Shown here: positions 26,389 through 35,258 of the stretch, piece by piece
Numbering within the stretch: position 1 is the stretch's first letter
Layout: the number at the start of each line of letters is the position of its first letter
Source: Mesorhizobium sp. L-2-11
Lineage (GTDB): Bacteria > Pseudomonadota > Alphaproteobacteria > Rhizobiales > Rhizobiaceae
Reading direction: 5' to 3'
Assembly: GCF_016756595.1 (NCBI RefSeq)
Contig: NZ_AP023257.1
Span: 5,100,001-5,164,000, forward strand
Length of the DNA: 64,000 nucleotides
The notes under the pieces: model-generated
Database searches by the model: none
The model's input: the letters and a program-made list of their open reading frames with translations, nothing else
What the model was told of the DNA's origin: nothing
Translations under genes and position numbers: made by a program

Positions 26389-27605
26389 CCGTGCAAGCCC
26401 GAAGCGCTGCCTGCGCCGAGACGCATAAGCTAGTGACGAATTCGATCCGCCTTCGCGGCGATTGTCCGGTCTGTCGGCGCAACGATCTGCTGCGCTCGGT
26501 ATCATTCGAAGCCATTCCGTTTTCGTGCAATTCCCTGCACTCTGATGCAGACTCGGCCATTGCTGCGCCGACTGGCCAATTCGTCCTCGCGTTTTGCCGC
26601 AGTTGTGAACATTTCTTCAACGCGGCGTTCGAAGATGGTCGGATCGGCTATACGCAGAATTACGAGAACTCCCTGCATTTCTCGCCGCGATTCGTCGCCT
26701 TCGTCGAGGATTTAGCGGGTCGCCTGTCCACTGCCTACGCACTTGACGGAAAATTGGTCGTCGATATCGGTTGCGGCAAGGGTGATTTCCTCAAACGGCT
26801 TTGCTCAACCGGCGGCGCCAGAGGCATTGGTTTCGACAGGAGCTTCGAAGACAATCGGGGTGACGACGTCGCCGGCGTTGAGTTCATCAATGACTGGTTC
26901 AGCGATGCCTATCCGGACGTCAAGCCTGACTTCGTTTCCTGCCGTCACGTCCTGGAACACATAGCCAACCCGATCGCCTTCCTGCAAGGACTTCGCTCCC
27001 ATCCAGGCGTTGAGCCGAGCACCGTCTTTTACATCGAGGTGCCTAATGCCCTTTACACATTGCGCGACATGGGAATCTGGGATCTGATCTACGAGCACGT
27101 TTCCTATTTCACGCCTCACTCGCTGCGGGCAGCAATGCAGACAGCAGGCTTCGAGGTGCTGGACCAGGGCGCGTCGTTCGGTGACCAGTACCTCTTCATC
27201 GAAGCAAAGCCTGCCGCAACTGGGATGACGGCCGATTCTTCCAGGCCCGGAACGATCGACGCGTTGGTCCGTCGCTTCGACCAGACCTATCGGGACAAAG
27301 TCGCCTGGTGGCGGGATTATCTTGCAACGCGGGATCCGGAGCAGACCGTGGTCTGGGGTGCGGGATCAAAGGGCATTACATTCGTCAACATCGTTCCTGA
27401 AGGGGCGCGGATTGGGGCGCTGGTCGACGTCAACCCGCATAAGCAGGGGCGCTTTGCTCCTGGAACCGGGACACCGGTTGTCGGTCCCGAGAGCCTGCGC
27501 GGCAAGCCCCTGCAGTCTATCGTCGTGATGAATCCGCTCTATCGAGACGAAGTTGCCCAGGCCGCACACAAGCTCGGTCTCTCGGCGGAGATCATCGTGG
27601 CATAA
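26385..27605 (+). CDS. Class I SAM methyltransferase, sugar C-methyltransferase-like
   Basis: A 406-residue protein with the same three-part plan as its neighbour: CPVCRRND and CRSCEHFF zinc-binding pairs, then VVDIGCGKGDFL (motif I), CRHVLEHI, and a C-terminal VVWGAGSKGITFVN with NPHKQGRFAPGTG. It starts with GTG overlapping the previous stop (GTGA), so it is translationally coupled. It is closely similar in plan to the protein at 30473-31693 (shared KGITFVN/KAVSFL, NPxKQGxFxPGTGxPV, VMNPxYxxEVAQ). The IS5 element follows 114 bases later. Confidence 0.85.
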   Translation: MTVQARSAACAETHKLVTNSIRLRGDCPVCRRNDLLRSVSFEAIPFSCNSLHSDADSAIAAPTGQFVLAFCRSCEHFFNAAFEDGRIGYTQNYENSLHFSPRFVAFVEDLAGRLSTAYALDGKLVVDIGCGKGDFLKRLCSTGGARGIGFDRSFEDNRGDDVAGVEFINDWFSDAYPDVKPDFVSCRHVLEHIANPIAFLQGLRSHPGVEPSTVFYIEVPNALYTLRDMGIWDLIYEHVSYFTPHSLRAAMQTAGFEVLDQGASFGDQYLFIEAKPAATGMTADSSRPGTIDALVRRFDQTYRDKVAWWRDYLATRDPEQTVVWGAGSKGITFVNIVPEGARIGALVDVNPHKQGRFAPGTGTPVVGPESLRGKPLQSIVVMNPLYRDEVAQAAHKLGLSAEIIVA

Positions 27606-27713
27606 TTCGATGATCTGCCCGCTGCAGTTTAGCGTCTCTGATCCCCACCGCTGTCGATTGGTCCAGGCGCCTGAAGCGGCCCACCTTGTAGCCAGCGACG
27701 AGAGCGGCTTCGC

Positions 27714-27719
27714 GTCAGA
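27714..27719. repeat. Left target-site duplication (GTCAGA) of the IS5 element
   Basis: GTCAGA abuts the left inverted repeat and recurs at 29323-29328 next to the right one. This supports the element boundaries given for 27720-29322. Confidence 0.7.
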
Positions 27720-27734
27720 GTCGTCCGTGAAAAA
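27720..27734 (+). repeat. Left terminal inverted repeat of the IS5 element
   Basis: GTCGTCCGTGAAAAA; the partner at 29308-29322 reads GTCGTCTGTGAAGAA on the minus strand, 13 of 15 bases the same. Confidence 0.75.
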
Positions 27735-27858
27735 CTCGGAATGCTTTGATTCCGTTTAACAATTTCCCCTGATTTCGGTTTTCAGATTGCCGAATTTCGT
27801 GGCTTTGGGCTGCGGTTTCCGGCAAATTGGATGCGCTTGTTCTGCGTGATTCGAGACG

Positions 27859-29241
27859 ATGACGAAGCAGCGAGGGAAGCGAGCGATGCGACCGAAGGAA
27901 CGGCGCGAGAGCGGCCAGACGGACCTGTTGCGATCCCGGCTCGACCACATTCTCAATATGGATCATGCGCTGGTGAAGCTGGCCAAGACGATCGACTGGC
28001 GTTTCCTCGAAGAACGGCTGGGCGAGGTCTATGACGACGATCCTGGCCGGCCGCCTTTGCCGACCCGGCTGATGGCGGGATTGGCCATCCTCAAGTCGAT
28101 GCACAACCTGTCCGACGAAAGCCTGTGCGAACGCTGGCTGGAGAACCCCTACTACCAGCTGTTCTGCGGCGAGGAGTTCTTCCAGCACCGCTTGCCCTTC
28201 GACCGCACGTCATTGACGCGCTGGCGCCTGCGCATGGGCGAAGAACGGCTCACGGCTCTGCTCCAGGAGAGCCTTGCGGCGGCGACCAGGTTGGGGGCGG
28301 CCAAGCCGTCGGACTTCCGCGCGGTAATCGTCGACACTACCGTGCAGGAAAAGGCCATCACCTTCCCGACCGACGCCAAGCTGATGCATCGCGCCCGCGA
28401 GCGGCTGGTCAAGCTGGCCAGGAAGCATGGCATTGCCCTGCGCCAGTCCTATGCGCGGGTCGGCAAGATCGCGCTGATCAAGCATCAGCGCTATGCCCAT
28501 GCCAAGCAATTCAAGCGGGCCAACCGGCAACTCAAGCGCCTGCGCACCATGCTGGGAGCGGTGATCCGCGACATCGTCCGCAAGCTCGCCATGCGGCCAG
28601 AGCTGATGCAGGTCTTTGCCCTGCCGCTGTCGCTGGCCCGGCGCGTCAGGGACCAGCGCCAGCGCGAGCGGGGCAAGAAGGTGTATTCCCTGCACGCTCC
28701 GGAGATCGAGTGCATTGGCAAGGGCAAGGCCCACAAGCCCTACGAGTTCGGCGTCAAGGTCTCCGTCGCCACCCCGCTGCAGCGCAGCCGCGGCGGCCAG
28801 TTCGTCGCCCATGTCAAGGCGCTGCCCGGCAATCCGTATGACGGCCACACGCTGGCGACCATCATCCCGGCGATCGAGGACACCATCGGCGTCAGCCTCG
28901 GCAAGATCGTCACCGATGCCGGCTACCGCGGCCACAACGCGCCGAAGGACAAGATGTTCAAGGTCCATGTCGCCGGCTACAAGCGCGGCCTCACCCAGGC
29001 CGTCAAACGGGCGCTGCGACGCCGGGCCGCCGTAGAACCCGTCATCGGCCATCTCAAGAACGACCACCGCATGGGCCGCAACTTCCTGGCCTTCTCCGAG
29101 GGCGATGCCAACAACGCTGTCCTTGCAGCCGTCGGCTATAACTTCAGCCTCCTGCTCAACTGGCTGAGGCTTTTGTGTGCCTTCTTCCTGGTACTGCTCA
29201 CGTCCGCTGCAGTGCCACCAATCCGGCCGCGATCAGCCTGA
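27859..29241 (+). CDS. IS5-family transposase
   Basis: A 460-residue DDE transposase that would cut and join the ends of its element. The N-terminal DUF772-type region (DWRFLEERLGEVY, LPTRLMAGLAILK, LSDESLCERW) is followed by the catalytic core: first aspartate in VDTTVQ (about residue 159), second in DAGYRGH (about 354) and glutamate in AAVEPVIGHLKNDHRMGRN (about 390). All catalytic positions are present, so it is probably active. Two fragments of a related transposase lie at 34843-35110 and 36159-36377. Confidence 0.93.
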   Translation: MTKQRGKRAMRPKERRESGQTDLLRSRLDHILNMDHALVKLAKTIDWRFLEERLGEVYDDDPGRPPLPTRLMAGLAILKSMHNLSDESLCERWLENPYYQLFCGEEFFQHRLPFDRTSLTRWRLRMGEERLTALLQESLAAATRLGAAKPSDFRAVIVDTTVQEKAITFPTDAKLMHRARERLVKLARKHGIALRQSYARVGKIALIKHQRYAHAKQFKRANRQLKRLRTMLGAVIRDIVRKLAMRPELMQVFALPLSLARRVRDQRQRERGKKVYSLHAPEIECIGKGKAHKPYEFGVKVSVATPLQRSRGGQFVAHVKALPGNPYDGHTLATIIPAIEDTIGVSLGKIVTDAGYRGHNAPKDKMFKVHVAGYKRGLTQAVKRALRRRAAVEPVIGHLKNDHRMGRNFLAFSEGDANNAVLAAVGYNFSLLLNWLRLLCAFFLVLLTSAAVPPIRPRSA

Positions 29242-29265
29242 CGCCATATCAGCTCTGATATGGCG
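29242..29265. terminator. Hairpin after the transposase gene
   Basis: CGCCATATCAG and CTGATATGGCG form a perfect 11-bp stem with a 2-base loop, starting directly after the transposase stop codon. There is no T-run, so it may act as a message-stabilising or weak terminating structure within the element. Confidence 0.55.
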
Positions 29266-29307
29266 GGTGGGAATGCTCCCGCTTCGCCTCCGATCCCGAA
29301 ATCAACC

Positions 29308-29322
29308 TTCTTCACAGACGAC
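29308..29322 (-). repeat. Right terminal inverted repeat of the IS5 element
   Basis: Reads GTCGTCTGTGAAGAA on the minus strand, pairing with 27720-27734; GTCAGA follows directly at 29323-29328. Confidence 0.75.
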
Positions 29323-29483
29323 GTCAGACTGAACCAGGATTCCCCGCACGCCTGTTTGTTTTCGCCGCATCTCTACGACGCCCAACTTGGCTGCTCGAGC
29401 CGATCGGGAGGCTGGGTTGCCGCGATCGCAGGTGACAGTTCGGCGACGTCGTCGGAAGGGACCCTGACCGGCGCAGCAGATTT

Positions 29484-30443
29484 CTAACCAGGAGATCGGT
29501 CTGAGCCGACGTAAATGCGTTTCAGTGCCCCCCAGCCGGCGGCACGCAGCTTCTCCCGGAGCTGCGGAGAAACCACGCCTACAGCTTCCAGGCAAAATCT
29601 CGCAACGAGCACTGGATCCAATATCCATGCAAGCAGATGAAACAGTGTCCTACCCAGCGGCGCTGTCCGCCTGTGCCGATAGGTAATCGCGACGAGGTGT
29701 TTTACCCGCCTCGACAATTCAAAAGCGTTCGCGGTAGAGCCATCGGGATTCTGCCAAGCCAATCGTTCGGAGTTTGGCAATCGCACCGAGCGCGTCGGAT
29801 GGTCACGGCTGTATAGTATCGCGTTGGGCGCGTGAACAAACGGCCCGAGAATGGCCATCTCGGCCAGAAGCGCACAGTCGGACCCATAATAAGGTTTGTG
29901 CAATGTCGTTTTGAGCAGAGAATCTCGGCGCCAAAGGCCAAACATGGCCGCATCCCATCCGTGTGCGGCAACCACCTGCCGGAAGCGGGACGCGGGCGAC
30001 GATCCTCCCATATCCGGCCGCACCCGTTCGACATAAGAAGTTAGCTGACCGGTTTCATCGATCCCCAGCAGTCGCGGGTAGGCAATGACGTGGCGGGCAT
30101 TCGCGTCAAGTGCACGCACGCAGTCTGTCAAGAAACCACTGCTCAAGAGGTCATCGTGCGCGCACCATTTGAAATATTCGCCTGTGCTCAGCTGGAAAGC
30201 TCGATTGAAATTGGCACCAGCGCCCAAATTGCGTGCGTTTCGGACATAGCGGACGCGCTTGTCCAGCCTCTCGAATTCCAGACATATATCGGCTGTTCTA
30301 TCTGTCGAAGCATTGTCGGTGATGACGAGTTCGAAATCACCGAAATCCTGCTCGAGGATCGACCGGATCGCCTCGGCGACGAAATTCTCGCCGTTGTAGA
30401 CCGGCATACCAAGGGACACTTGCGGCGACTTGGGATGTTCCAT
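29484..30443 (-). CDS. Glycosyltransferase family 2 protein
   Basis: A 319-residue GT-A transferase. VSLGMPVYNGENFVAEAI and ELVITDNASTDRT form the nucleotide-sugar site, and WCAHDDLL holds the metal-binding DD in place of a classic DxD. The C-terminal part has a hydrophobic stretch (LLAWILDPVLVARF) that may sit on the membrane. It is the last gene of a leftward run with the methyltransferase at 30473 (29-base gap) and the GT4 at 31690. Donor sugar unknown. Confidence 0.88.
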   Translation of the reverse strand: MEHPKSPQVSLGMPVYNGENFVAEAIRSILEQDFGDFELVITDNASTDRTADICLEFERLDKRVRYVRNARNLGAGANFNRAFQLSTGEYFKWCAHDDLLSSGFLTDCVRALDANARHVIAYPRLLGIDETGQLTSYVERVRPDMGGSSPASRFRQVVAAHGWDAAMFGLWRRDSLLKTTLHKPYYGSDCALLAEMAILGPFVHAPNAILYSRDHPTRSVRLPNSERLAWQNPDGSTANAFELSRRVKHLVAITYRHRRTAPLGRTLFHLLAWILDPVLVARFCLEAVGVVSPQLREKLRAAGWGALKRIYVGSDRSPG

Positions 30444-30472
30444 TTTCAGGTTCTTCTTTGATGAGAGCGCAA

Positions 30473-31693
30473 TCAGACCGCGACGACTTCCGGTCGCAGG
30501 TCCAGCGCAATCAAGGATTGCGCCACTTCGTTCAGGTATATCGGGTTCATGACGATGACGAGATCAGGCGGAGTGTCCAACAGGTCGCTTGGCGCGATGA
30601 CCGGGTGACCGGTACCGGGCGTAAACTTGCCTTGCTTGTAGGGGTTGATGTCGACTGCTGCCCAGACTTCGTCTCCAAGCTGCAAGGTCGTCAGGAACGA
30701 CACTGCCTTGGAGCCGCCGCCCCATAGCACGACCCGCCGGCCGGCGGCGTGCGCGGCGCGAATGCGCTCCTGCCAGGAATTCTGAGCGGCTCGCACGCGG
30801 GCAGGAAAGGTTTCCGCCAAACGGTGCATCACTTCCAGGTCGTGCTCGAGCGGTAGTCTCGGCGTCGTCCGGCCGGCCGACGGCCGAGCGTACTGAACGA
30901 TGTACTGGTTGTCATAGACGAGTTCCAGATCGGTAACGTCGAAACCTTCCTGGCGAAACAGGCGTGCGTGCGCGCCAGGACTAAAATAGGAGCAATGCTC
31001 GTAGTAAATGTCCCAGAACGCGCTCTCTACGAGCACACGTTTGGCATCAGGCGTCTCGAAGACCGCCCAGTCCTGGGTCCTTTTGCCGATCATCTTGCGG
31101 ATCAGCCGCACGAAACTCGACACCGAACTTACGTGTTCGAGCGTGTGGCGACAGAGGACCATATCCGCCTGGAGATGCTGGTAGTCTGGTCCGAAATAGT
31201 CGACGATCATCTTGACGTCGCCATACTCATCATTGCGGCCTTTGTCGGCTCGATAGGCTGGATCAATGCCGAGCCCGGTGGCGCCGCCCGACATGCAAAG
31301 TTCGCGGAGAAATTCACCCTTGCCGCAGCCGATCTCCAACACGTGCTTGCCGGCAATCGCACATTTTTGTGCAATCTCGCGTGCAAGTCCCTTCGCGAAA
31401 CCGTTGAAGGTGCTGGAAAAATGCTGGGATTCCTCGAAATTGGTCGAGTAACCCATGATCGATTCATCAAAGGCCCTGTTGAATATGAATCCGCATGCCT
31501 CACAGAATGCGAGGTCAAGGTCGCGGCGGGGAAAGGCGTGGGCTTCTCGGGCCGAGTTCAGCAGGACGCAACTATGCACCGGGATGGATTCGACCCGGTA
31601 GATTGACCGGCTGACCGGCGCCGAGCAGCACGGGCACGCGGTCAGTCGAAGCGCTTTTCCGTTGCTTGCCATGTGAAGGTCAAATGAATTCAT
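30473..31693 (-). CDS. Class I SAM methyltransferase, sugar C-methyltransferase-like
   Basis: A 406-residue protein with N-terminal CPCC and CEAC zinc-type pairs, a SAM domain (VLEIGCGKGEFL, then CRHTLEHV) and the C-terminal VVLWGGGSKAVSFL, NPYKQGKFTPGTG module. It is a paralogue of the 26385-27605 protein on the other side of the IS5 element. The start overlaps the stop of the GT4 gene by 4 bases (ATGA), so the two are coupled. It probably methylates a keto-sugar of the repeat unit or an intermediate of it. Confidence 0.85.
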   Translation of the reverse strand: MNSFDLHMASNGKALRLTACPCCSAPVSRSIYRVESIPVHSCVLLNSAREAHAFPRRDLDLAFCEACGFIFNRAFDESIMGYSTNFEESQHFSSTFNGFAKGLAREIAQKCAIAGKHVLEIGCGKGEFLRELCMSGGATGLGIDPAYRADKGRNDEYGDVKMIVDYFGPDYQHLQADMVLCRHTLEHVSSVSSFVRLIRKMIGKRTQDWAVFETPDAKRVLVESAFWDIYYEHCSYFSPGAHARLFRQEGFDVTDLELVYDNQYIVQYARPSAGRTTPRLPLEHDLEVMHRLAETFPARVRAAQNSWQERIRAAHAAGRRVVLWGGGSKAVSFLTTLQLGDEVWAAVDINPYKQGKFTPGTGHPVIAPSDLLDTPPDLVIVMNPIYLNEVAQSLIALDLRPEVVAV

Positions 31694-33006
31694 TGTAGAA
31701 TTGGCTCGACAAGAGAACCGGTGATATCGCGCGTCGAGCTTTCGGCTCCGAAGAGTTCATTGTACTCGGTTGCGCGAGCGAGTTGGACAGACTGGGCCAG
31801 GCCAAAGGCGTCGAGTATCGCCAGGTCGAACCTTTCCTCGGAGAACCGGGTCGCGTTCATACGACAGGCGTGCGGCGTAATGGACACCGCATTTTTCTCG
31901 AACAGATCAATGGCCCCAGCTACGGAATCGATGGTTTGACGGTCGAAGAGCACACCTGTCGGATGGGCGCTCTCGCCAAGCGGCCGGACAATGTCGCGCG
32001 CGCCGCCGCGGCCGAAGGCGATCAATGGCGTGCCGCACGCCTGGGCCTCGGCAAGCGTTATTCCGAAATCTTCGCATCCAGCGAACACCATCGCACGAGC
32101 ATTGGCGATTTTTTCGATGTATTCATGCCGCGGCAGATAACCGGTGAAGATTATGTTAGGGCCGGCAAGCGATCGCAGATGCTGGGATTGTACTTCGTCG
32201 CCGACAACAACCAGGCGACGCGACGGCGTTTTGCTGAACGCTTCGATTATCAGATCCGTACGTTTATACGGGGCGTGGAACGCGGCCGTGACGTAGTAGT
32301 CATCCTTGTTGACGACGAGATCAAGATCCTCGATGGCGACGGGCGGATGGACGACCCGCGCGTGACGGCCGTAAATCCGCTCGATTCGAGAGCGGACATA
32401 ATTCGAGTTCGCCAGCATCAGGTCAGGACCGTGCGCCGTTCTCGTGTCCCAGGTCCGCAGCCTGTGAAGCATGTAGCGAAAGGCAAGACCCTTCGGGCCA
32501 AATCCCAAGCGGGCCTGTTGCAAATAGGAGAATTGCTCGTCCCACGCATACCGCACCGGACTGTGCACATAGCATAAATGTGGTTGGTCCGGGCGGGTCA
32601 GAACGCCTCGAGAGAATGCGGCTGACGAGGAAATCACCGCGTCATAACCCGTGACATCAAATTGTTCGATCATAAACGGACAGAGAAAGAACAGTGACCG
32701 GTAGTACTTTTCCACGAACGGAAGTCGGTTCATGCCGGAAACGTGGAAAATTACGCCTGGAAAATACTCTTCCTTGATCTCCGTCGGAAGAAAATCGAAC
32801 AGGGTGAAGACCTCGGCTCTCGGAAAAATCTTGCAGATCCGGGCAAGGACCTGCTCGCCGCCGCGAAAGTTCGGGCACCAATCATGCACGACGGCGATGC
32901 GCGCGTTGCGGTCGATGCCGGCAAACGGCGTCTTGCTGATGGATCGCAATTGTTTGGTATCCCGGCCCACCATGGTGGTTGCTTTCGGCTGTCGCACATG
33001 GCGCAT
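31690..33006 (-). CDS. Glycosyltransferase family 4 protein (WbaZ-like)
   Basis: A 438-residue GT-B transferase. RIAVVHDWCPNFRGGEQVLARI opens the acceptor domain, CYVHSPVRYAWD is a hallmark of the WbaZ-like mannosyltransferase group, and the donor domain has YYVTAAFHAPYKRTDLIIEAF and FAGCEDFGITLAEAQACGTP (EX7E). GGGAGG lies 7 bases before the ATG at 33006. It heads a three-gene leftward operon and is divergent from exoF. The sugar is uncertain; mannose is a guess from family members. Confidence 0.88.
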   Translation of the reverse strand: MRHVRQPKATTMVGRDTKQLRSISKTPFAGIDRNARIAVVHDWCPNFRGGEQVLARICKIFPRAEVFTLFDFLPTEIKEEYFPGVIFHVSGMNRLPFVEKYYRSLFFLCPFMIEQFDVTGYDAVISSSAAFSRGVLTRPDQPHLCYVHSPVRYAWDEQFSYLQQARLGFGPKGLAFRYMLHRLRTWDTRTAHGPDLMLANSNYVRSRIERIYGRHARVVHPPVAIEDLDLVVNKDDYYVTAAFHAPYKRTDLIIEAFSKTPSRRLVVVGDEVQSQHLRSLAGPNIIFTGYLPRHEYIEKIANARAMVFAGCEDFGITLAEAQACGTPLIAFGRGGARDIVRPLGESAHPTGVLFDRQTIDSVAGAIDLFEKNAVSITPHACRMNATRFSEERFDLAILDAFGLAQSVQLARATEYNELFGAESSTRDITGSLVEPILQ

Positions 33007-33349
33007 GCATTGCCCTCCCGGAATGTTGGCACCTTTCCGGAATTCTTGTTGCCCGGATGCTCAGCCACTGTGTGTCGTCCGTCCCGTCCAAACAAGCTGC
33101 CTATCGGGTTAAGCGCCGCACCCTCCCGTGGCTGGACGTACTCCAACGGGGTACGCCTCCTACTTCGATGGGCCTAAGCACGCATCGACGGTAACCTTAT
33201 GCGCAGGCTGTATCGGCGCGCTTGGTGGATTACGATGGTGGTGCTCCGATTTCGGGAGCCATCGTGGAAGCGTTACTTATGTCTACTGGCCTGGACGGAG
33301 ACTTAACTGCCGGGACCACTATCTTCGGGAATCCAATGTAGAGGTAAAA
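33007..33349. other. Divergent promoter region between GT4 and exoF
   Basis: 343 bases with no gene. A frame continuous with exoF runs back to 33128 but lacks the features of the protein family. The region must hold promoters for both directions; no clear -35/-10 pair or operator stands out to me. Confidence 0.4.
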
Positions 33350-34783
33350 ATGCACGAACTGCCATTTTTAGTTGAGAACGGCACTTGCTCAAGTAATCGA
33401 GCCCGCTGCATGGATACCCTGACCAATCGGCGCGACGCCTGGCGCCTTCTCCACGTGGTGTTGTCGGCAGGGCTAGGCTTGGCCTGTATGTTGAGTACTT
33501 CGGCTGTGAATGCCAAAGAGTATGTACTCGGGCCGCAAGATAAGATCCGCATCAAGGTCTACGAATGGCGGGCGTCGCGCGACACGATTTTTGCCTGGGC
33601 TGCTCTCAACGACGAATACACGGTCGGTCCCAACGGCTCCATTTCGCTGCCGCTGGTCGGCGAAATCAAGGCTGTCGGTCTCACAGCCGGCCAAGTTGCG
33701 AATTCGATCGGCGACAGCCTCATGAAAAGTGTCGGCCTTGCCCGAAAACCGAATACGGCGGTGGAAATCGTTCAGTTCCGACCGTTCTATGTTGTCGGCA
33801 AGGTGACGCAGTCGGGAGAATTCCCATACCGGCCCGGGCTGACCGTCTTGCAGGCCTTGAGCATCGCGGGCGGGTTGCGGACGCGAGAGGACAGGGATGC
33901 CAGGTTCGAGCGCGAAGTGATCCAGGGCCAAGGGGATGTGAGCCTGCTCAGACTGAGCGAGGCCAGTCTCCTCGCTCGCAAGGCGCGACTCGAGGCGGAA
34001 CTCTCGCATGCCAGCGACATTCAGTTTCCGACCCAGTTGACATCGCGCACTCAGGACGACGTCTTTGCCATGCTCTTGAAGCAGGAGCGCTTGATCTTCC
34101 AAGCGCGCAGTGAGGGATTGGACACTCAGGTCAAGGCGCTTCGTGGTCTGCGCGAGTTCCTCCAGAAGGAACTTGCCTCGCTGGAAGCGCAATTGGTTTT
34201 CCTCGACAAGCAAATCGGCTCAATCCAGAAAGAGTTGACAGCGGTTTCGACGCTTGTCGTCAAAGGTCTTGCGGCTGCGCCGCGCGAGTTTTCTCTGGAG
34301 CGGGCCCTTGCCCAGGTGCAGAGCGAGAGGTTGTCGGCGGAAACCAGTCTGCTGCGCGGGCGTCAGGAAATCAGTAAAACAGACATATCAATTCTCGCGC
34401 TCCAGGAGGGACGCAAAAATGAGGTAACGATCAACCTGCGCCAAACGCAAGCTGAGCTCGATGCTATCGAAAGCAAGACAGAAACAGCAAGGCGGTTATT
34501 GTACGAGTCAGCGGTATCTGCCCCGGCCCTTCTTGCCCGCCGAGCCGACGCGGAGCTGGCTGCGCCGATCTATACGATTTTCCGGCTATCGGCGGATGGT
34601 GCGACAGTGCAAATCCAAGCTAACGAAACGAGCGCGATCGAGCCCGGAGACACGATCAAGGTTGAAATACCACTGGCTGCGGATGAAACGGGCGCGCTGG
34701 ACCTGACATTGAGCGAGCGGCACAAGGCGCCGGGACTAGAACTCAAGGCAGAAACCGCCGGCAATACTGTAGGCATCCCGTAG
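33350..34783 (+). CDS. exoF: ExoF-type outer-membrane polysaccharide export protein
   Basis: Periplasmic/outer-membrane auxiliary export protein, 477 residues. A signal peptide (VVLSAGLGLACMLSTSAVNA) ends near residue 58. The Poly_export domain begins YVLGPQDKIRIKVYEWR, followed by an SLBB segment (FYVVGKVTQSGEFPYRPGLTVLQALSIAGG), both closely ExoF-like. About residues 190-380 are rich in charged heptads and predicted coiled coil. GAGG lies 5 bases before the ATG at 33350; an ATG at 33410 is closer to the signal but lacks a ribosome site. It would form the periplasmic exit path with the ExoP-like protein. It is transcribed away from the other genes and followed by IS debris. Confidence 0.9.
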   Translation: MHELPFLVENGTCSSNRARCMDTLTNRRDAWRLLHVVLSAGLGLACMLSTSAVNAKEYVLGPQDKIRIKVYEWRASRDTIFAWAALNDEYTVGPNGSISLPLVGEIKAVGLTAGQVANSIGDSLMKSVGLARKPNTAVEIVQFRPFYVVGKVTQSGEFPYRPGLTVLQALSIAGGLRTREDRDARFEREVIQGQGDVSLLRLSEASLLARKARLEAELSHASDIQFPTQLTSRTQDDVFAMLLKQERLIFQARSEGLDTQVKALRGLREFLQKELASLEAQLVFLDKQIGSIQKELTAVSTLVVKGLAAAPREFSLERALAQVQSERLSAETSLLRGRQEISKTDISILALQEGRKNEVTINLRQTQAELDAIESKTETARRLLYESAVSAPALLARRADAELAAPIYTIFRLSADGATVQIQANETSAIEPGDTIKVEIPLAADETGALDLTLSERHKAPGLELKAETAGNTVGIP

Positions 34784-34842
34784 CCTTCCGTGCGGGCTTT
34801 GCTGGAATGATTAGGTAAAGATGTAGATGTTGCGGCCGCGCT

Positions 34843-35110
34843 GGCGACCCGCACATAGGTCTGGCGCAATCCAGCCCCGCCCGTTTGGCCAGCCGCACCA
34901 GCCGTCCGTGGGCCCGGTGGATGAGCTTGGCGTCGGTCGGGACCATCACGTTCTTCGACTGCACGGTCGTGTCCACGGTCACTTGGCACGTGTCGGTCGT
35001 CTTCATCGCCCCGGCCTTGACCGCAATGCTGAGGCTTCCCTGCAGAAGCGCGACGATCCGCTCCTCGCCCCATGCGGCTGCGCCAGGGCGTCATCGACGA
35101 GCGGTCGAAG
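34843..35110 (-). pseudogene. IS5-family transposase fragment (middle part)
   Basis: In broken frames this translates to FDRSSMTPWRSRMG, GEERIVALLQGSL, VTVDTTVQSKN, VPTDAKLIHRAHGRL and LRQTYVRVA. These follow, in order, the residues of the intact transposase at 27859 from PFDRTSLTRW to LRQSYARVG. Frameshifts lie near 35070 and 34870. It begins exactly where the fragment at 36159-36377 leaves off. Confidence 0.85.
35103..35110. repeat. 8-bp direct repeat bounding the fkbM segment (left copy)
   Basis: GGTCGAAG occurs here and at 36159-36166. On the minus strand it is CTTCGACC, coding the Phe-Asp codons of the split IS5 transposase. The segment between the copies (35111-36158) holds the fkbM gene, so the repeat looks like a target-site duplication. 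Confidence 0.55.
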
Positions 35111-35258
35111 TATTAGCGATCCGTTCCTTCACCGAGTGCGGTCGCGCTTCTATAACCTTTCGAGGGCCTCGTGGTGCCTTCAAAGGCAAGACCCTTACGA
35201 GGCACTCCGAGAACACTTAAAAGCGACGCGTGTGGGCGTACTCAAAGGCGTCAGTCCA

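Larger units (their letters stand above)
27720..29322 (+). mobile_element. Complete IS5-family insertion sequence
   Basis: The element is about 1.6 kb. Its ends are imperfect inverted repeats, GTCGTCCGTGAAAAA at the left and the complement of GTCGTCTGTGAAGAA at the right (13 of 15 match). Directly outside each end is GTCAGA, taken as a 6-bp target duplication. It carries one full transposase gene. It is inserted in the gap between two convergent sugar-modification genes, so no gene is broken. Intact ends and reading frame point to a recent insertion. Confidence 0.85.
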
